A DNA stretch of 64,000 nucleotides from Acidithiobacillus sp. (GTDB lineage: Bacteria; Pseudomonadota; Gammaproteobacteria; Acidithiobacillales; Acidithiobacillaceae): NCBI GenBank assembly GCA_028697715.1, contig JAQVDS010000006.1:20983-84982 (forward strand). Reading direction: 5' to 3'. Below are positions 47,251 to 60,457 of this stretch, piece after piece (the first letter of the stretch is position 1; every line of letters starts with the position of its first letter). The position numbers and the translations under genes were made by a program. The notes under the pieces were generated by a model. It saw only the letters and a list, made by a program, of their open reading frames with translations, was not told the origin of the DNA and did not search any database.

Positions 47251-48644
47251 AGGAAGCGGGAAGACTCAACATTCTGGTCGTCGATGATGAGCCGGATATT
47301 CGTAGCACGCTGGCCGATATCCTCGAAGACGAGGGCTACCGTGTTACCCAGGCAGCCAGTGCCGCCGAGGCCGAGGCGCGTCTGCGCGATGGCCTCTACG
47401 ATCTTCTTCTGCTCGACATCTGGATGCCCGGGGAGGACGGATTGCAGTTCCTCCGGCGTCTTGCGAGTAATGGCCTGGAGCAGCCGGTGGTGATGATGTC
47501 GGGGCATGGCACCATCGAAACTGCTGTGCAGGCGACGAAACTGGGGGCCTATGATTTTATCGAGAAGCCCCTGTCTCTGGACAAGACCCTGCTCAGTGTC
47601 GGTCATGCCCTCGAAGCCTTCCGGCTACAGCGCGAGAACCGGGAGCTGCGCGAGCAGAGTGGGGTGATCGAACGACCTACCGGTGAAAGCCCGGCCATCA
47701 AGCAGTTTCGCGAACAACTCAAACGGGTTGCGGCGGTAGACTCCTGGGTCCTGCTCCAAGGCGAAGCGGGAAGTGGCAAAGAGGTCGCGGCGCGCTACCT
47801 GCACCGCCACAGCCGTCGTGCCGAGAGTCCATTCATCGACTTGCGGGCGGCGGTCATCGCTCAGCCCAATGTCACGGTCGAGCTGTTTGGCGCCGAGCAG
47901 GACGGGCGTGTGCAGCGGGGGCGTCTGGAATTGGCACACGGTGGCACCCTTTTCATCGACGAAATTGCTGACATGAACCTCGAGAGCCAGGCGCGTCTGG
48001 TCTCTGCCCTGCAGGAGGGGCGCATCCTCCGGGTGGGAGGGACGACGCCGGTGGACCTCGATGTACGCGTTATTGCCGGTACGGCGCGCGATCTGCAAAA
48101 ACTGGTAGCCGCGGGGCAGTTCCGCCATGATCTCTTCTACCGCCTGCAGGCCCTGCCGCTGCAAGTGCCCAGCCTCGCGCAGCGCAGTGCCGATATCCCA
48201 GAGCTGGTCGAGGAGTTCATGGGGCTGTACCGCCGGCGCGAGGGTCTGAGTCGGCGGCAGTTTCTGCCGGAGGCCATGGAGGTTTTGCGCCACTATCCCT
48301 GGCCTGGAAACGTGCGGGAATTACAGAACCTGGTACAACGCCTGTTGATTCTCAGCGAGGGTCCCGAAGTCAGTGCCGAAGAGGTGGAGGGCGCGCTGGG
48401 GCTGGATCAGCGCCTGATGCCCCTCGGTAACGCCTCGCCGGATGATTTCGGCGGCACCCTGAAGCGTGCGCGTGAACGCTTCGAGCGCGCCTTTCTCGAA
48501 TATCATCTGGCGCGCAACGACTGGAACATTGCCAGGACGGCAGAAGCCGCCGGTCTCGAGCGTACCCATCTCTACCGCAAACTGAAGAATCTGGGGATTG
48601 GGCTGCGCGGCGAGCGGCGCCCGGAGGATGAACTGGAGGACTGA
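47247..48644 (+). CDS. ntrX: Two-component response regulator NtrX
   Basis: 465 residues. The receiver domain has phospho-acceptor D57 ([13 protein letters not shown]). An AAA+ domain has Walker A GEAGSGKE near 172 and Walker [12 protein letters not shown] near 232. A Fis-type helix-turn-helix lies at the C-terminus ([21 protein letters not shown]). The sigma-54 contact loop GAFTGA is missing: the sequence there reads [17 protein letters not shown]. Classical sigma-54 activation is therefore unlikely. It is encoded with its kinase NtrY, after def-fmt-rsmB. Confidence 0.92.
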   Translation: MKEAGRLNILVVDDEPDIRSTLADILEDEGYRVTQAASAAEAEARLRDGLYDLLLLDIWMPGEDGLQFLRRLASNGLEQPVVMMSGHGTIETAVQATKLGAYDFIEKPLSLDKTLLSVGHALEAFRLQRENRELREQSGVIERPTGESPAIKQFREQLKRVAAVDSWVLLQGEAGSGKEVAARYLHRHSRRAESPFIDLRAAVIAQPNVTVELFGAEQDGRVQRGRLELAHGGTLFIDEIADMNLESQARLVSALQEGRILRVGGTTPVDLDVRVIAGTARDLQKLVAAGQFRHDLFYRLQALPLQVPSLAQRSADIPELVEEFMGLYRRREGLSRRQFLPEAMEVLRHYPWPGNVRELQNLVQRLLILSEGPEVSAEEVEGALGLDQRLMPLGNASPDDFGGTLKRARERFERAFLEYHLARNDWNIARTAEAAGLERTHLYRKLKNLGIGLRGERRPEDELED

Positions 48645-49165
48645 TGGAAGAACGATCGTTTCAACCCCTGGGTATTGCCATCCTCACGGCCTCGGACACC
48701 CGCACCCCCGAAACCGACAAGTCGGGTGACGCTGCCGATACTCTGCTGCGCGAGGCGGGTCATCGGATCGTCCAGCGTGCCATCGTTGCCGATGATCTGC
48801 TGGCCCTGCGGGCGCAGATGCAGGCGTGGATCGATGACCCACAGATCGATGTCGTCGTCAGCACGGGGGGTAGCGGACTCACCGGCCGCGATGTCTGCCC
48901 CGAGGCCATGGCGCCCTTGGTCAGCAAGCCCATCCCAGGATTTGGTGAACTCTTTCGTTATCTTTCCTACCAAGAAATCGGTACCAGCACCATACAGTCG
49001 CGCGCTGAAGCTGCGGTTTGCTCGGGGACCCTCTTTTTCCTGTTGCCTGGTTCAACGGGGGCTGTGCGCACGGGGGTCAGCCAGATCATCGTCCCCCAGT
49101 TGGATATCCGTCAGCGTCCCTGCAATCTCACCCAGCTCTTGCCGCGGATTCGCGGCGAGGTCTAG
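48644..49165 (+). CDS. mog: Molybdopterin adenylyltransferase family protein (MoaB/Mog)
   Basis: 173 residues of the MogA/MoaB fold. The binding loop is [17 protein letters not shown] near 83-99. The N-terminus reads [21 protein letters not shown], and [12 protein letters not shown] lies near 137. It would adenylylate molybdopterin before molybdenum insertion; MoaB paralogues share the motif, so Mog versus MoaB is not settled. Its start overlaps the ntrX stop (TGATG). No other Mo-cofactor gene is adjacent. Confidence 0.85.
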   Translation: MEERSFQPLGIAILTASDTRTPETDKSGDAADTLLREAGHRIVQRAIVADDLLALRAQMQAWIDDPQIDVVVSTGGSGLTGRDVCPEAMAPLVSKPIPGFGELFRYLSYQEIGTSTIQSRAEAAVCSGTLFFLLPGSTGAVRTGVSQIIVPQLDIRQRPCNLTQLLPRIRGEV

Positions 49166-49281
49166 CGAACGGCAAGCGGTAAAGTCTCTCCCGCTATTAA
49201 ACTGATCTGCAGTGCTCGCGGTACTTGGCGCGCCGTTGTTCGGAGCTTGCCCGACGCCAATCGTCGCAGGATAATCCGCCC

Positions 49282-51156
49282 ATGAAAAACACCTTTTCCG
49301 TCATTGTGGTAGGCGCTGGCCACGCAGGTATCGAGGCAGCGGCGGCAGTCGCGCGTAGCGGCAGCCGTTGTCTGCTGCTGACCCAGAATATCGACACCAT
49401 CGGGCAGATGTCCTGCAATCCGGCCATTGGTGGCATTGGCAAGGGGCATCTGGTCAAGGAAATTGATGCCCTGGGCGGGGTCATGGGCCGTGCCATCGAT
49501 CGCGCCGGCATCCAGTTCCGCGTCCTCAATGCGCGTAAGGGGCCGGCAGTACGTGCCACGCGCGCCCAGGCCGATCGCAGCCTGTATAAGCTCGCGGTGC
49601 GTGAGCTGCTGGAAGAACTACCACTCCTGCAGATGTTTCAGGGCAGCGTGGGCGATCTGTTGGTAGAAGGTGGCAGGATCGCGGGTGTGCGGCTGGAGAA
49701 TGGGCAGGAATTTCGTGCTCCGGCTGTGGTCCTTACCACCGGCACTTTCCTCGCCGGACGCATCCACATCGGCGATCAAAGTTACCCGGCGGGACGCGCC
49801 GGTGACGCCCCGGCCAATGCCCTGGCGGAACGTCTGCGTGCCCTCGAGTTTCCGGTGGCCCGGTTGAAGACCGGCACCCCGCCGCGCATCGACGGGCGTA
49901 GCATCAATTACTCCGTGCTCGAGATCCAGCCCGGCGATGACCCGGCGCCCCCCTTTTCCTTCCTGACGGAGCGCATCGAGGTCGAACAGCGCCCCTGCCA
50001 TATTACTTATACCAATGCCGAAACCCATCGCATCATCGCCGACAACTTGCAGCATTCGGCCATGTATGGGGGGCACATTCAATCCAAGGGACCACGCTAC
50101 TGTCCTTCCATCGAGGATAAAATCGTGCGCTTTGCCGACAAGGCGTCACACCAGATCTTTCTCGAACCCGAAGGCCTGCGCACCCAGGAGGTCTACCCCA
50201 ACGGGATCTCCACCAGCCTCCCTTTTGCCGTGCAGGAGGCGCTGGTACGCAGCATGCGCGGCCTGGAAAACGCCGTCTTGTTGCGCCCGGGCTACGCCAT
50301 CGAGTATGACTACCTCGACCCCCGCGCCCTGACCCCAGAGTTGCATAGTCAGCTTCTGCCCGGGCTCTTCTGTGCCGGACAGATCAACGGTACGACGGGC
50401 TACGAGGAGGCGGCGGCGCAGGGGCTCCTGGCGGGGATCAATGCCGCCCGCTGGGAGCGTGGCGAGAAGGGCTGGTGTCCGGCACGACATGAGGCCTATC
50501 TTGGCGTGATGGTAGATGATCTGGTTACCCGCGGGCTGGATGAACCCTATCGGATGTTCACCAGCCGCGCGGAATATCGACTGCGGCTGCGCGAAGACAA
50601 TGCCGACCAGCGCCTGACGCCGGTAGGCCGAGAGCTCGGCTTGGTAGACGAAGAGCGCTGGCAACGCTTTGTCGCCAAGCAGGAAGCGCTGCGCGGTGAA
50701 CGGCAGCGCTTGGAATCCATCCGTATTGGCGAAGACTCTCCCGCAGCCCAAAACCTGGCCATGCGCCTGCCGCAACCCCTACGCCGGGACCATAACCTCT
50801 GGGAGTTGTTGCGTCGCCCGGAGTTGAGCTATCCCGAACTGCTGGCAGACTGTGGTATCAGCGATCCGTTACCGGTCTCCCTTGCCGCGGTACTGGAAAT
50901 CGACTGCAAATATGCCGGCTATGTGCAGCGGCAAGAGGAAGAGGTCGAACGCAATCAACGCTGGGAGAGCATGGAAATTCCGGCGGATCTCGACTTTGGC
51001 GTCATTTCCGGTCTGTCTACGGAGGTGCGGCAACGTCTGCAGCGGCAGCAGCCGCGTAGTGTGGGGGAGGCCAGCCGCATCCCTGGGGTCACACCTGCTG
51101 CGGTCTCCCTGCTGTTGATTCACGTGAAACGTCACCACTGGGCGGCGGCGAGTTAG
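49282..51156 (+). CDS. mnmG: tRNA 5-carboxymethylaminomethyluridine-modifying enzyme subunit MnmG
   Basis: 624 residues. FAD-binding [10 protein letters not shown] is near the N-terminus. MnmG signatures are [20 protein letters not shown] (near 39) and [16 protein letters not shown] (near 369). With MnmE it modifies wobble uridines in tRNA. The ATG at 49282 gives the family N-terminus; 116 bp separate it from mog, and nothing else was recognised there. A parS-like site lies in its last codons. It starts the mnmG-rsmG-parA-parB set usual near bacterial origins. Confidence 0.97.
   Translation: MKNTFSVIVVGAGHAGIEAAAAVARSGSRCLLLTQNIDTIGQMSCNPAIGGIGKGHLVKEIDALGGVMGRAIDRAGIQFRVLNARKGPAVRATRAQADRSLYKLAVRELLEELPLLQMFQGSVGDLLVEGGRIAGVRLENGQEFRAPAVVLTTGTFLAGRIHIGDQSYPAGRAGDAPANALAERLRALEFPVARLKTGTPPRIDGRSINYSVLEIQPGDDPAPPFSFLTERIEVEQRPCHITYTNAETHRIIADNLQHSAMYGGHIQSKGPRYCPSIEDKIVRFADKASHQIFLEPEGLRTQEVYPNGISTSLPFAVQEALVRSMRGLENAVLLRPGYAIEYDYLDPRALTPELHSQLLPGLFCAGQINGTTGYEEAAAQGLLAGINAARWERGEKGWCPARHEAYLGVMVDDLVTRGLDEPYRMFTSRAEYRLRLREDNADQRLTPVGRELGLVDEERWQRFVAKQEALRGERQRLESIRIGEDSPAAQNLAMRLPQPLRRDHNLWELLRRPELSYPELLADCGISDPLPVSLAAVLEIDCKYAGYVQRQEEEVERNQRWESMEIPADLDFGVISGLSTEVRQRLQRQQPRSVGEASRIPGVTPAAVSLLLIHVKRHHWAAAS
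51116..51131. other. parS-like site with one mismatch, in the 3' end of mnmG
   Basis: GATTCACGTGAAAC at 51117-51130 differs from the 14-base parS core GTTTCACGTGAAAC at one position. It encodes part of IHVKR near the MnmG C-terminus, about 0.8 kb upstream of parA. Proximity to parAB is typical for chromosomal parS. Confidence 0.7.
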
Positions 51157-51864
51157 GTGCCACCTATTCCCGAGATGGACAGCAACGCCCTGCGCCAGAG
51201 CCTTGATCAGGGGCTGCTCGCTATGGACCTGGACCAGGAAATCAGCCCGCAGGCGCGCGAGCGGCTTTTGTGCTACCTGGCAGAGCTGATGTCGTGGAAC
51301 CGGACCCATAACCTGACAGCAATTCGGGACCCATCGGCGGCCGTATACCGGCATTTGCTCGATAGTTTGGCCTTGTTACCGTTTTTGCCGAAGGATCGAC
51401 CGGTATATGACATTGGCAGTGGCGCTGGTCTGCCTGGCATCCCGCTGGCCATCGCGCGCCCGCAGCAACCCTTCGTGCTGGTCGAGCCGGCGGGTAAGCG
51501 GGTGGCGTTTCTGCGTCATGTGTTGTCCCTGCTAGGATTGGAGTGGGCAGAAGTTCGGGCACAGCGCGCCGAGGACTTACGCTACGTCGAGCGTATGGTA
51601 CTGGTCAGTCGCGCCACCGCTGAGTTGGCGGAGTTCCTCGTCATGACCCAAAGTTGCTTGCAGCCAGGCATCGCGTTGCTGCTCGCCAAAGGACCGGCCT
51701 GGGCCGAAGAAATGAGTAAACTGCCACCGGATTGGGCGGCACGATTCGTGGCCCAACCATTGGCCATTCCCGGGCAACCGCCACGCTTTGCCCTCTGCGC
51801 CGAGCTGGAGAGCGCGGCGTCATCCTGTCACTGGTCGGTTCCGCCCGCAGTCGGTATCCTGTAA
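51157..51864 (+). CDS. rsmG: 16S rRNA (guanine-527-N7)-methyltransferase RsmG
   Basis: 235 residues from a GTG that follows the mnmG stop without a gap; an ATG six codons later (MDSNALRQ, at 51175) is an equally good start. RsmG signatures are ELMSWNRTHNLTAIRDP near 42-58 and the SAM motif YDIGSGAGLPGIPLAI near 83-98. It methylates G527 of 16S rRNA. Neither start has a strong ribosome site, so reinitiation after mnmG is likely. Confidence 0.93.
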   Translation: MPPIPEMDSNALRQSLDQGLLAMDLDQEISPQARERLLCYLAELMSWNRTHNLTAIRDPSAAVYRHLLDSLALLPFLPKDRPVYDIGSGAGLPGIPLAIARPQQPFVLVEPAGKRVAFLRHVLSLLGLEWAEVRAQRAEDLRYVERMVLVSRATAELAEFLVMTQSCLQPGIALLLAKGPAWAEEMSKLPPDWAARFVAQPLAIPGQPPRFALCAELESAASSCHWSVPPAVGIL

Positions 51865-51888
51865 GTGCGAAGCGGAGAGAGATAGAAG

Positions 51889-52644
51889 ATGCGGGTTGTG
51901 GCCATAGCCAACCAGAAGGGCGGTGTCGGGAAGACCACTACGGCGGTCAACTTGGCGGCGGCCGTGGCGGCCCTGGACAAGCGCGTGCTGCTGATCGACC
52001 TGGATCCGCAGGGCAACGCCAGCACCGGGCTCGGTGCCGATAAAAGTCGCTGGCCCAATGTTTACCACTTGCTTTTAGGGGAGGTCGATCTGTCGGCTGC
52101 GCTGCAAGGATGTGGAGCCTTGTCCTTGCTCGCCGCAAGCCTAGATCTCGCTGCTCTGGAAGTAGAGCTTGCCGGGCAGGAAGGGCGCGAGTTGCGTCTG
52201 CGCGACGCTCTGCGAGGCGCGCAGGATTGGGATTACGCATTCATCGATTGCCCGCCGTCCCTCGGCCTCCTGACACTGAACGCCCTGGTTGCAGCCGATC
52301 GGGTGTTGATCCCCATGCAATGCGAATATTTCGCCCTGGAGGGCCTGACGCAACTACTCGACACCCTGCGCCGGGTGCGCGCACAATTGCACCCCGGCCT
52401 GGAAGTCGATGGCCTTCTGCGTACCATGTTCGATGCGCGTAACCGTCTCTCGACCGAGGTGAGTGGTGAGCTGGAGCGCCATTTCCCCGAGCGTATGTAC
52501 CGCGTCATCGTGCCCCGCAATGTCCGGCTCGCGGAAGCCCCCAGCTTTGGCCAGCCAGCCATTCATTATGATCCGCAGTGTGCCGGTGCCGACGCCTACC
52601 GCCAACTGGCGCAAGAGTTTTTGCAACGTGAGCAACGGTTATGA
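51889..52644 (+). CDS. parA: Chromosome partitioning ATPase ParA (Soj)
   Basis: 251 residues. It starts MRVVAIANQKGGVGKTTTAV, the deviant Walker A of ParA ATPases. DLDPQGNASTG lies near 39 and DYAFIDCPPSLGLLTLNAL near 114. It works with ParB-parS to move the duplicated origin. It is preceded by an AGAGAG-type site after a 24-base gap. It overlaps parB by four bases (ATGA). Confidence 0.97.
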   Translation: MRVVAIANQKGGVGKTTTAVNLAAAVAALDKRVLLIDLDPQGNASTGLGADKSRWPNVYHLLLGEVDLSAALQGCGALSLLAASLDLAALEVELAGQEGRELRLRDALRGAQDWDYAFIDCPPSLGLLTLNALVAADRVLIPMQCEYFALEGLTQLLDTLRRVRAQLHPGLEVDGLLRTMFDARNRLSTEVSGELERHFPERMYRVIVPRNVRLAEAPSFGQPAIHYDPQCAGADAYRQLAQEFLQREQRL

Positions 52645-53498
52645 GTAAAAAACCTGCCGCGCTAGGTCGTGGTCTCGACGCCCTGTTTGCCGGTAACCGG
52701 GAGACCAGCACCCTGCGCAATCTGCCTCTCGACCTCATCCATCCGGGGGCACAGCAGGCGCGTAAACATTTCGACGAAGCGGCTCTGGCGGAACTCGCAG
52801 ATTCCATTCGCGCCGAAGGGGTGCTGCAGCCTATTTTGGTGCGTGCCGAAGCCGGAGGCCGGTATGAGCTCTTGGCGGGGGAGAGGCGCTGGCGCGCAGC
52901 ACAGTTGGCCGGACTGCGGGAGATTCCCGCCCTGATCCGCGAGGCCTCCGAACAGCAGGCTTTGGTGATCGGCATTATCGAAAATATCCAGCGTCAGGAT
53001 CTCGATCCCCTTGAGGAAGCCGCGGCTCTGCAGCGTCTACTTGATGAATTCCACCTGAGTCATGAGGCCCTGGCCCAGGTGTTGGGGCGCTCGCGAGCGG
53101 CCATCAGTAACCAGCTGCGCCTGCTCCGCCTCGACCCCTCTTTAGCACCGCAGTTACGCACTGGCGGATTGACTGCTGGACATGCGCGGACCTTACTGTC
53201 CCTGCCGCCCCCCGCACAGCGGCAAGCGGCGGCGGAGATCATCGCCAAGGGTCTGAGCGTTCGCCAGGCCGAACTCTTGGCCAAAAATGTGCAGGACCGC
53301 GAGAATCGAGTCTCCAAGGAGGTCGACCCAAACCTTGCCGCGCTGCTCGTCCAGCTGGAAACGGCGTTGGGCCTGCAGGTCCGCATCTCGGTCCGTCGTG
53401 AAGGAGGAGAGTTGCACATTCGCTGGCGCAATGCCGCCGAGGCCGCCGCCCTATGGCAACGTCTGGGCGTGACGGAAGATTCAGTGCCCCTCTCTTGA
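52641..53498 (+). CDS. parB: Chromosome partitioning protein ParB (Spo0J)
   Basis: 285 residues. It starts MSKKPAALGRGLDALFAG, typical of chromosomal ParB. The CTP-binding/ParB box shows ELLAGERRWRAAQLAG near 74, and box II is IIENIQRQDLDPLEEA near 110. A helix-turn-helix (LSHEALAQVLGRSRAAISNQLRLL) and a C-terminal dimer domain follow. Its predicted sites are at 35055, 36870 and 51116. It is the last gene before the atp operon promoter. Confidence 0.97.
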   Translation: MSKKPAALGRGLDALFAGNRETSTLRNLPLDLIHPGAQQARKHFDEAALAELADSIRAEGVLQPILVRAEAGGRYELLAGERRWRAAQLAGLREIPALIREASEQQALVIGIIENIQRQDLDPLEEAAALQRLLDEFHLSHEALAQVLGRSRAAISNQLRLLRLDPSLAPQLRTGGLTAGHARTLLSLPPPAQRQAAAEIIAKGLSVRQAELLAKNVQDRENRVSKEVDPNLAALLVQLETALGLQVRISVRREGGELHIRWRNAAEAAALWQRLGVTEDSVPLS

Positions 53499-53523
53499 CC
53501 TCGTCCGACTGCGTGTTTAGACT
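53495..53523 (+). promoter_or_regulatory. Candidate sigma-70 promoter of the atp operon
   Basis: TTGACC (53495-53500) and TAGACT (53518-53523) are separated by exactly 17 bases, in the short gap between the end of parB and atpI. They match five of six and four of six consensus bases respectively. Position and spacing suit the start of the ATP synthase transcript. Use in the cell is unproven. Confidence 0.5.
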
Positions 53524-53547
53524 CCCTGCCAATTTGCGGTGAGGCCG

Positions 53548-53943
53548 ATGTCAGAAAAATCAACCATGGCCTCCTGGGCATTTTCGGCCTATGTCGGTCG
53601 AGTTGCTGCGTGGGTTTTGGTATTGGCTTTGCTCGTCGCCGCCATTTGTGCGTGGCGCTGGAATGCGCGAGAGGCCTGGGCCATTCTCTACGCCGCCTTT
53701 TTGAGCGTACTGAACATGCTCATTTTGGGAAGCCGCCTATTGGCGCTCCCCGTTTCACCGGCTGCCGCCAGCGCGCGGCTAGGTGCGGCGGTGCTGCAGC
53801 GCTGGGTGCTCACCATCTTGGGCTTGCTGTTGGCTTTGGCCTGGTTGCACCTGCCGATCGTCGGTTTGGTCATCGGTCTTTTGCTTGCACACTTTGTGTA
53901 TTTAGGCTTCATGTTGCGCGAGCGCAGCAAGAAAAGGAGATGA
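53548..53943 (+). CDS. atpI: ATP synthase protein I
   Basis: 131 residues with four hydrophobic segments (about 15-35, 38-60, 80-105, 105-125). It is weakly conserved as usual for AtpI, so the name rests mainly on position directly before atpB. AtpI helps c-ring assembly or ion supply and is not part of the final enzyme. The ATG at 53548 has GTGAGG just upstream; a GTG three codons earlier is possible. Three bases separate it from atpB. Confidence 0.85.
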   Translation: MSEKSTMASWAFSAYVGRVAAWVLVLALLVAAICAWRWNAREAWAILYAAFLSVLNMLILGSRLLALPVSPAAASARLGAAVLQRWVLTILGLLLALAWLHLPIVGLVIGLLLAHFVYLGFMLRERSKKRR

Positions 53944-54696
<753 letters not shown>

Positions 54697-54739
54697 TTCC
54701 ACTTTCTGCTTTGTTTTGACATTCTAAGGAGTCTTTACC

Positions 54740-54994
54740 ATGGACGCACATACCATCATCGTTGCAGCAACTGCCATCGCCGTGGGTATCATCTTTGGTG
54801 CCGCCGGTCTCGGCTCGGCCATTGGCTGGGGTTTGATCACCTCCAAGACCATCGAAGGCATTACCCGTCAGCCGGAAATGCGCCCGCAGCTGCTGGTCAA
54901 CACCTTCATCTTCGCTGGCTTGATGGAGTCTTTCCCCTTCATCATTCTCGCTTTTGGCTTCTGGTTCCTCTTCGCCAACCCCTTCGTCGGCTAA
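54740..54994 (+). CDS. atpE: F1Fo ATP synthase subunit c
   Basis: 84 residues: two membrane helices and the polar loop TRQPEMRP. The ion-binding carboxylate is E63 in LMESFPFI. The position that is Gln32 in sodium-binding c subunits (Ilyobacter type) is Trp here (GSAIGWG), so a proton enzyme is expected. A strong TAAGGAG site seven to eight bases before the ATG fits the need for many copies per complex. Gaps of 43-44 bases flank the gene. Confidence 0.97.
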   Translation: MDAHTIIVAATAIAVGIIFGAAGLGSAIGWGLITSKTIEGITRQPEMRPQLLVNTFIFAGLMESFPFIILAFGFWFLFANPFVG

Positions 54995-55038
54995 TGCCCC
55001 TGGTCGGCTGAGCCGGCCTCCGTGCAAGAGAGGACATC

Positions 55039-55518
55039 ATGAATCCAGTAAGTATCAATGGGACGCTGATCATCCAGCTGATCACCTTCGTGATCCTGGT
55101 GATTTTGCTCTACAAGTACCTTTATGGTCCGTTGCGTCGGGTAATGGACGATCGCTCGGCAAAGATTGCGGACGGTTTGGCTGCCGCCGAGCGTGGTCAG
55201 GAAGAGCTTGACCTCGCGCAGAAGCGCGCTGCCGAAATTCTACGGGAAGCGAAAGAAAAAGCGAGCGAAATCATTTCTCTAGCCGAGCGACGTGGTATTG
55301 AGATGCGCGAGGAAGCGCAAATCAAGGCGCGTGAGGAGGCGGATCGCATCATCGCTGCAGCCCGAGCCGAGATCGAGGTCGAAGGCAATCGCGCTCGCGA
55401 GCAGTTGCGTGGTGAAGTCGTGCGCCTAGTGGTGGACGGCTCGCAACAGATCCTGCATCGGGAAATCAACGCTGACAATCATCGCGACATCGTTGATCGC
55501 ATGGTTGCCCAGCTCTGA
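55039..55518 (+). CDS. atpF: F1Fo ATP synthase subunit b
   Basis: 159 residues. One N-terminal membrane helix ([20 protein letters not shown]) is followed by a long charged coiled coil (about 40-130). It forms the peripheral stalk dimer linking Fo to delta and alpha. RBS and length are ordinary. The coiled coil is rich in Glu, Ala and Arg, as usual. Confidence 0.95.
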   Translation: MNPVSINGTLIIQLITFVILVILLYKYLYGPLRRVMDDRSAKIADGLAAAERGQEELDLAQKRAAEILREAKEKASEIISLAERRGIEMREEAQIKAREEADRIIAAARAEIEVEGNRAREQLRGEVVRLVVDGSQQILHREINADNHRDIVDRMVAQL

Positions 55519-55526
55519 CGGAGGCG

Positions 55527-56069
55527 ATGATGGCAGAGTCTACTACCCTCGCGCGTCCCTACGCTGAAGCCCTCTTCGAGATGGCATCGGCGGGCGCTGT
55601 AACGGGTGCCTGGGATGATGCGCTGCAAGCCCTCGCCTCTTGGGTCGAGGATGCAGACGCGCGCGCCTTTCTCGCTGATCCAGAGCGCTTGGATGCCGAC
55701 AAGGTAGCCTTGCTGGCGGGTGTTTCGGTCGCCGTCGACAAGGAGGCCTGGACGCGCTTCGTCCAGCTGCTCATCGATAACGAGCGCTGGTCGCTTTCCC
55801 GAGAAATCGCCGAACTCTTCCGCGCCGCGGTACGACGTGCGAAAGGGGAACTCGATGTGTTGGTTACCAGCGCATTCGCTTTGGACGACGATCAGAGGGC
55901 GGCCGTAGCTGCTGCACTGGAACGCCGGCATCCTGGTATGCACGTGACCCTGCGGGCGGCGGTAGACCCTGATCTCCTGGGCGGTCTGGTCATCCGCGCC
56001 GGTGACGAATCCATTGACGCATCCGTGCGCGGCCAGTTGCAACAACTGGCGCAAAATCTTCGCAATTGA
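55527..56069 (+). CDS. atpH: F1Fo ATP synthase subunit delta
   Basis: 180 residues. It has the N-terminal helical domain (STTLARPYAEALFEMA) and the C-terminal signature VDPDLLGGLVIRAGDESIDASVRGQL. It tops the stalk and binds the alpha N-termini. A double ATG (55527 and 55530) leaves the exact start open by one codon. It follows atpF by eight bases. Confidence 0.94.
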   Translation: MMAESTTLARPYAEALFEMASAGAVTGAWDDALQALASWVEDADARAFLADPERLDADKVALLAGVSVAVDKEAWTRFVQLLIDNERWSLSREIAELFRAAVRRAKGELDVLVTSAFALDDDQRAAVAAALERRHPGMHVTLRAAVDPDLLGGLVIRAGDESIDASVRGQLQQLAQNLRN

Positions 56070-56083
56070 ATTGAGGAAATGGC

Positions 56084-57628
<1,545 letters not shown>

Positions 57629-57637
57629 GGAACGGCA

Positions 57638-59942
<2,305 letters not shown>

Positions 59943-59947
59943 GAGCT

Positions 59948-60373
59948 ATGGGCATGACCATCGATGTGCGGGTAGTCAGCGCGGAAGGCAGCATCTACGA
60001 AGGCACGGCGGATATGGTGATTGCACCGGGGCAGATGGGTGAGCTGGGTATCCTTCCCCGCCATGCCCCGCTGCTCACCGGGCTGCGCCCGGGGGAGCTG
60101 CGCATCAAACATGGTGCTGAGACCGAATATCTCTTCGTAAACGGCGGGATCCTCGAAATCCAGCCCGACGTGGTTACGGTTCTGGCGGATTCCGCAGAGC
60201 GTGCCACTGATATCGATGAGGCGAAGGCCAAGGCTGCCAAGGAGGCGGCAGAGGTGCGCATCGCCAATCAGGCGGACGAGCTGGATTATGCGGCGGCGCA
60301 AGCGGAGCTGCTCGAGCAGGTAGCACGCCTGCGCACCCTGCAGCGTCTGCGCGAACAGGGTATCCTGCGCTAG
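59948..60373 (+). CDS. atpC: F1Fo ATP synthase subunit epsilon
   Basis: 141 residues. The N-terminal beta-sandwich carries [19 protein letters not shown] and [16 protein letters not shown]. It is followed by the two-helix C-terminal regulatory domain. It couples the gamma shaft to the c-ring and can inhibit ATP hydrolysis. It is the last gene of the operon, with a terminator 35 bases downstream. Confidence 0.96.
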   Translation: MGMTIDVRVVSAEGSIYEGTADMVIAPGQMGELGILPRHAPLLTGLRPGELRIKHGAETEYLFVNGGILEIQPDVVTVLADSAERATDIDEAKAKAAKEAAEVRIANQADELDYAAAQAELLEQVARLRTLQRLREQGILR

Positions 60374-60407
60374 CCTTTTGGGCGGTCTTTTCCCACGTAG
60401 CTTGTCG

Positions 60408-60446
60408 AAGGCCCCGACGCAGTAGCGTAGTGGGGCCTTTGTTTTT
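60408..60446 (+). terminator. Rho-independent terminator of the atp operon
   Basis: The stem AAGGCCCC (60408-60415) pairs with GGGGCCTT (60432-60439) and is followed by TGTTTTT. The 16-base loop contains a smaller complementary pair (ACGC/GCGT). It lies between atpC and glmU, so glmUS must be expressed by readthrough or from an unrecognised promoter. Confidence 0.8.
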
Positions 60447-60457
60447 GGGGGAATAAC

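Noticed and set aside
49166..49281. tRNA or small gene in the mog-mnmG gap
   Set aside because: No cloverleaf or T-loop sequence and no open frame with a ribosome site were seen.
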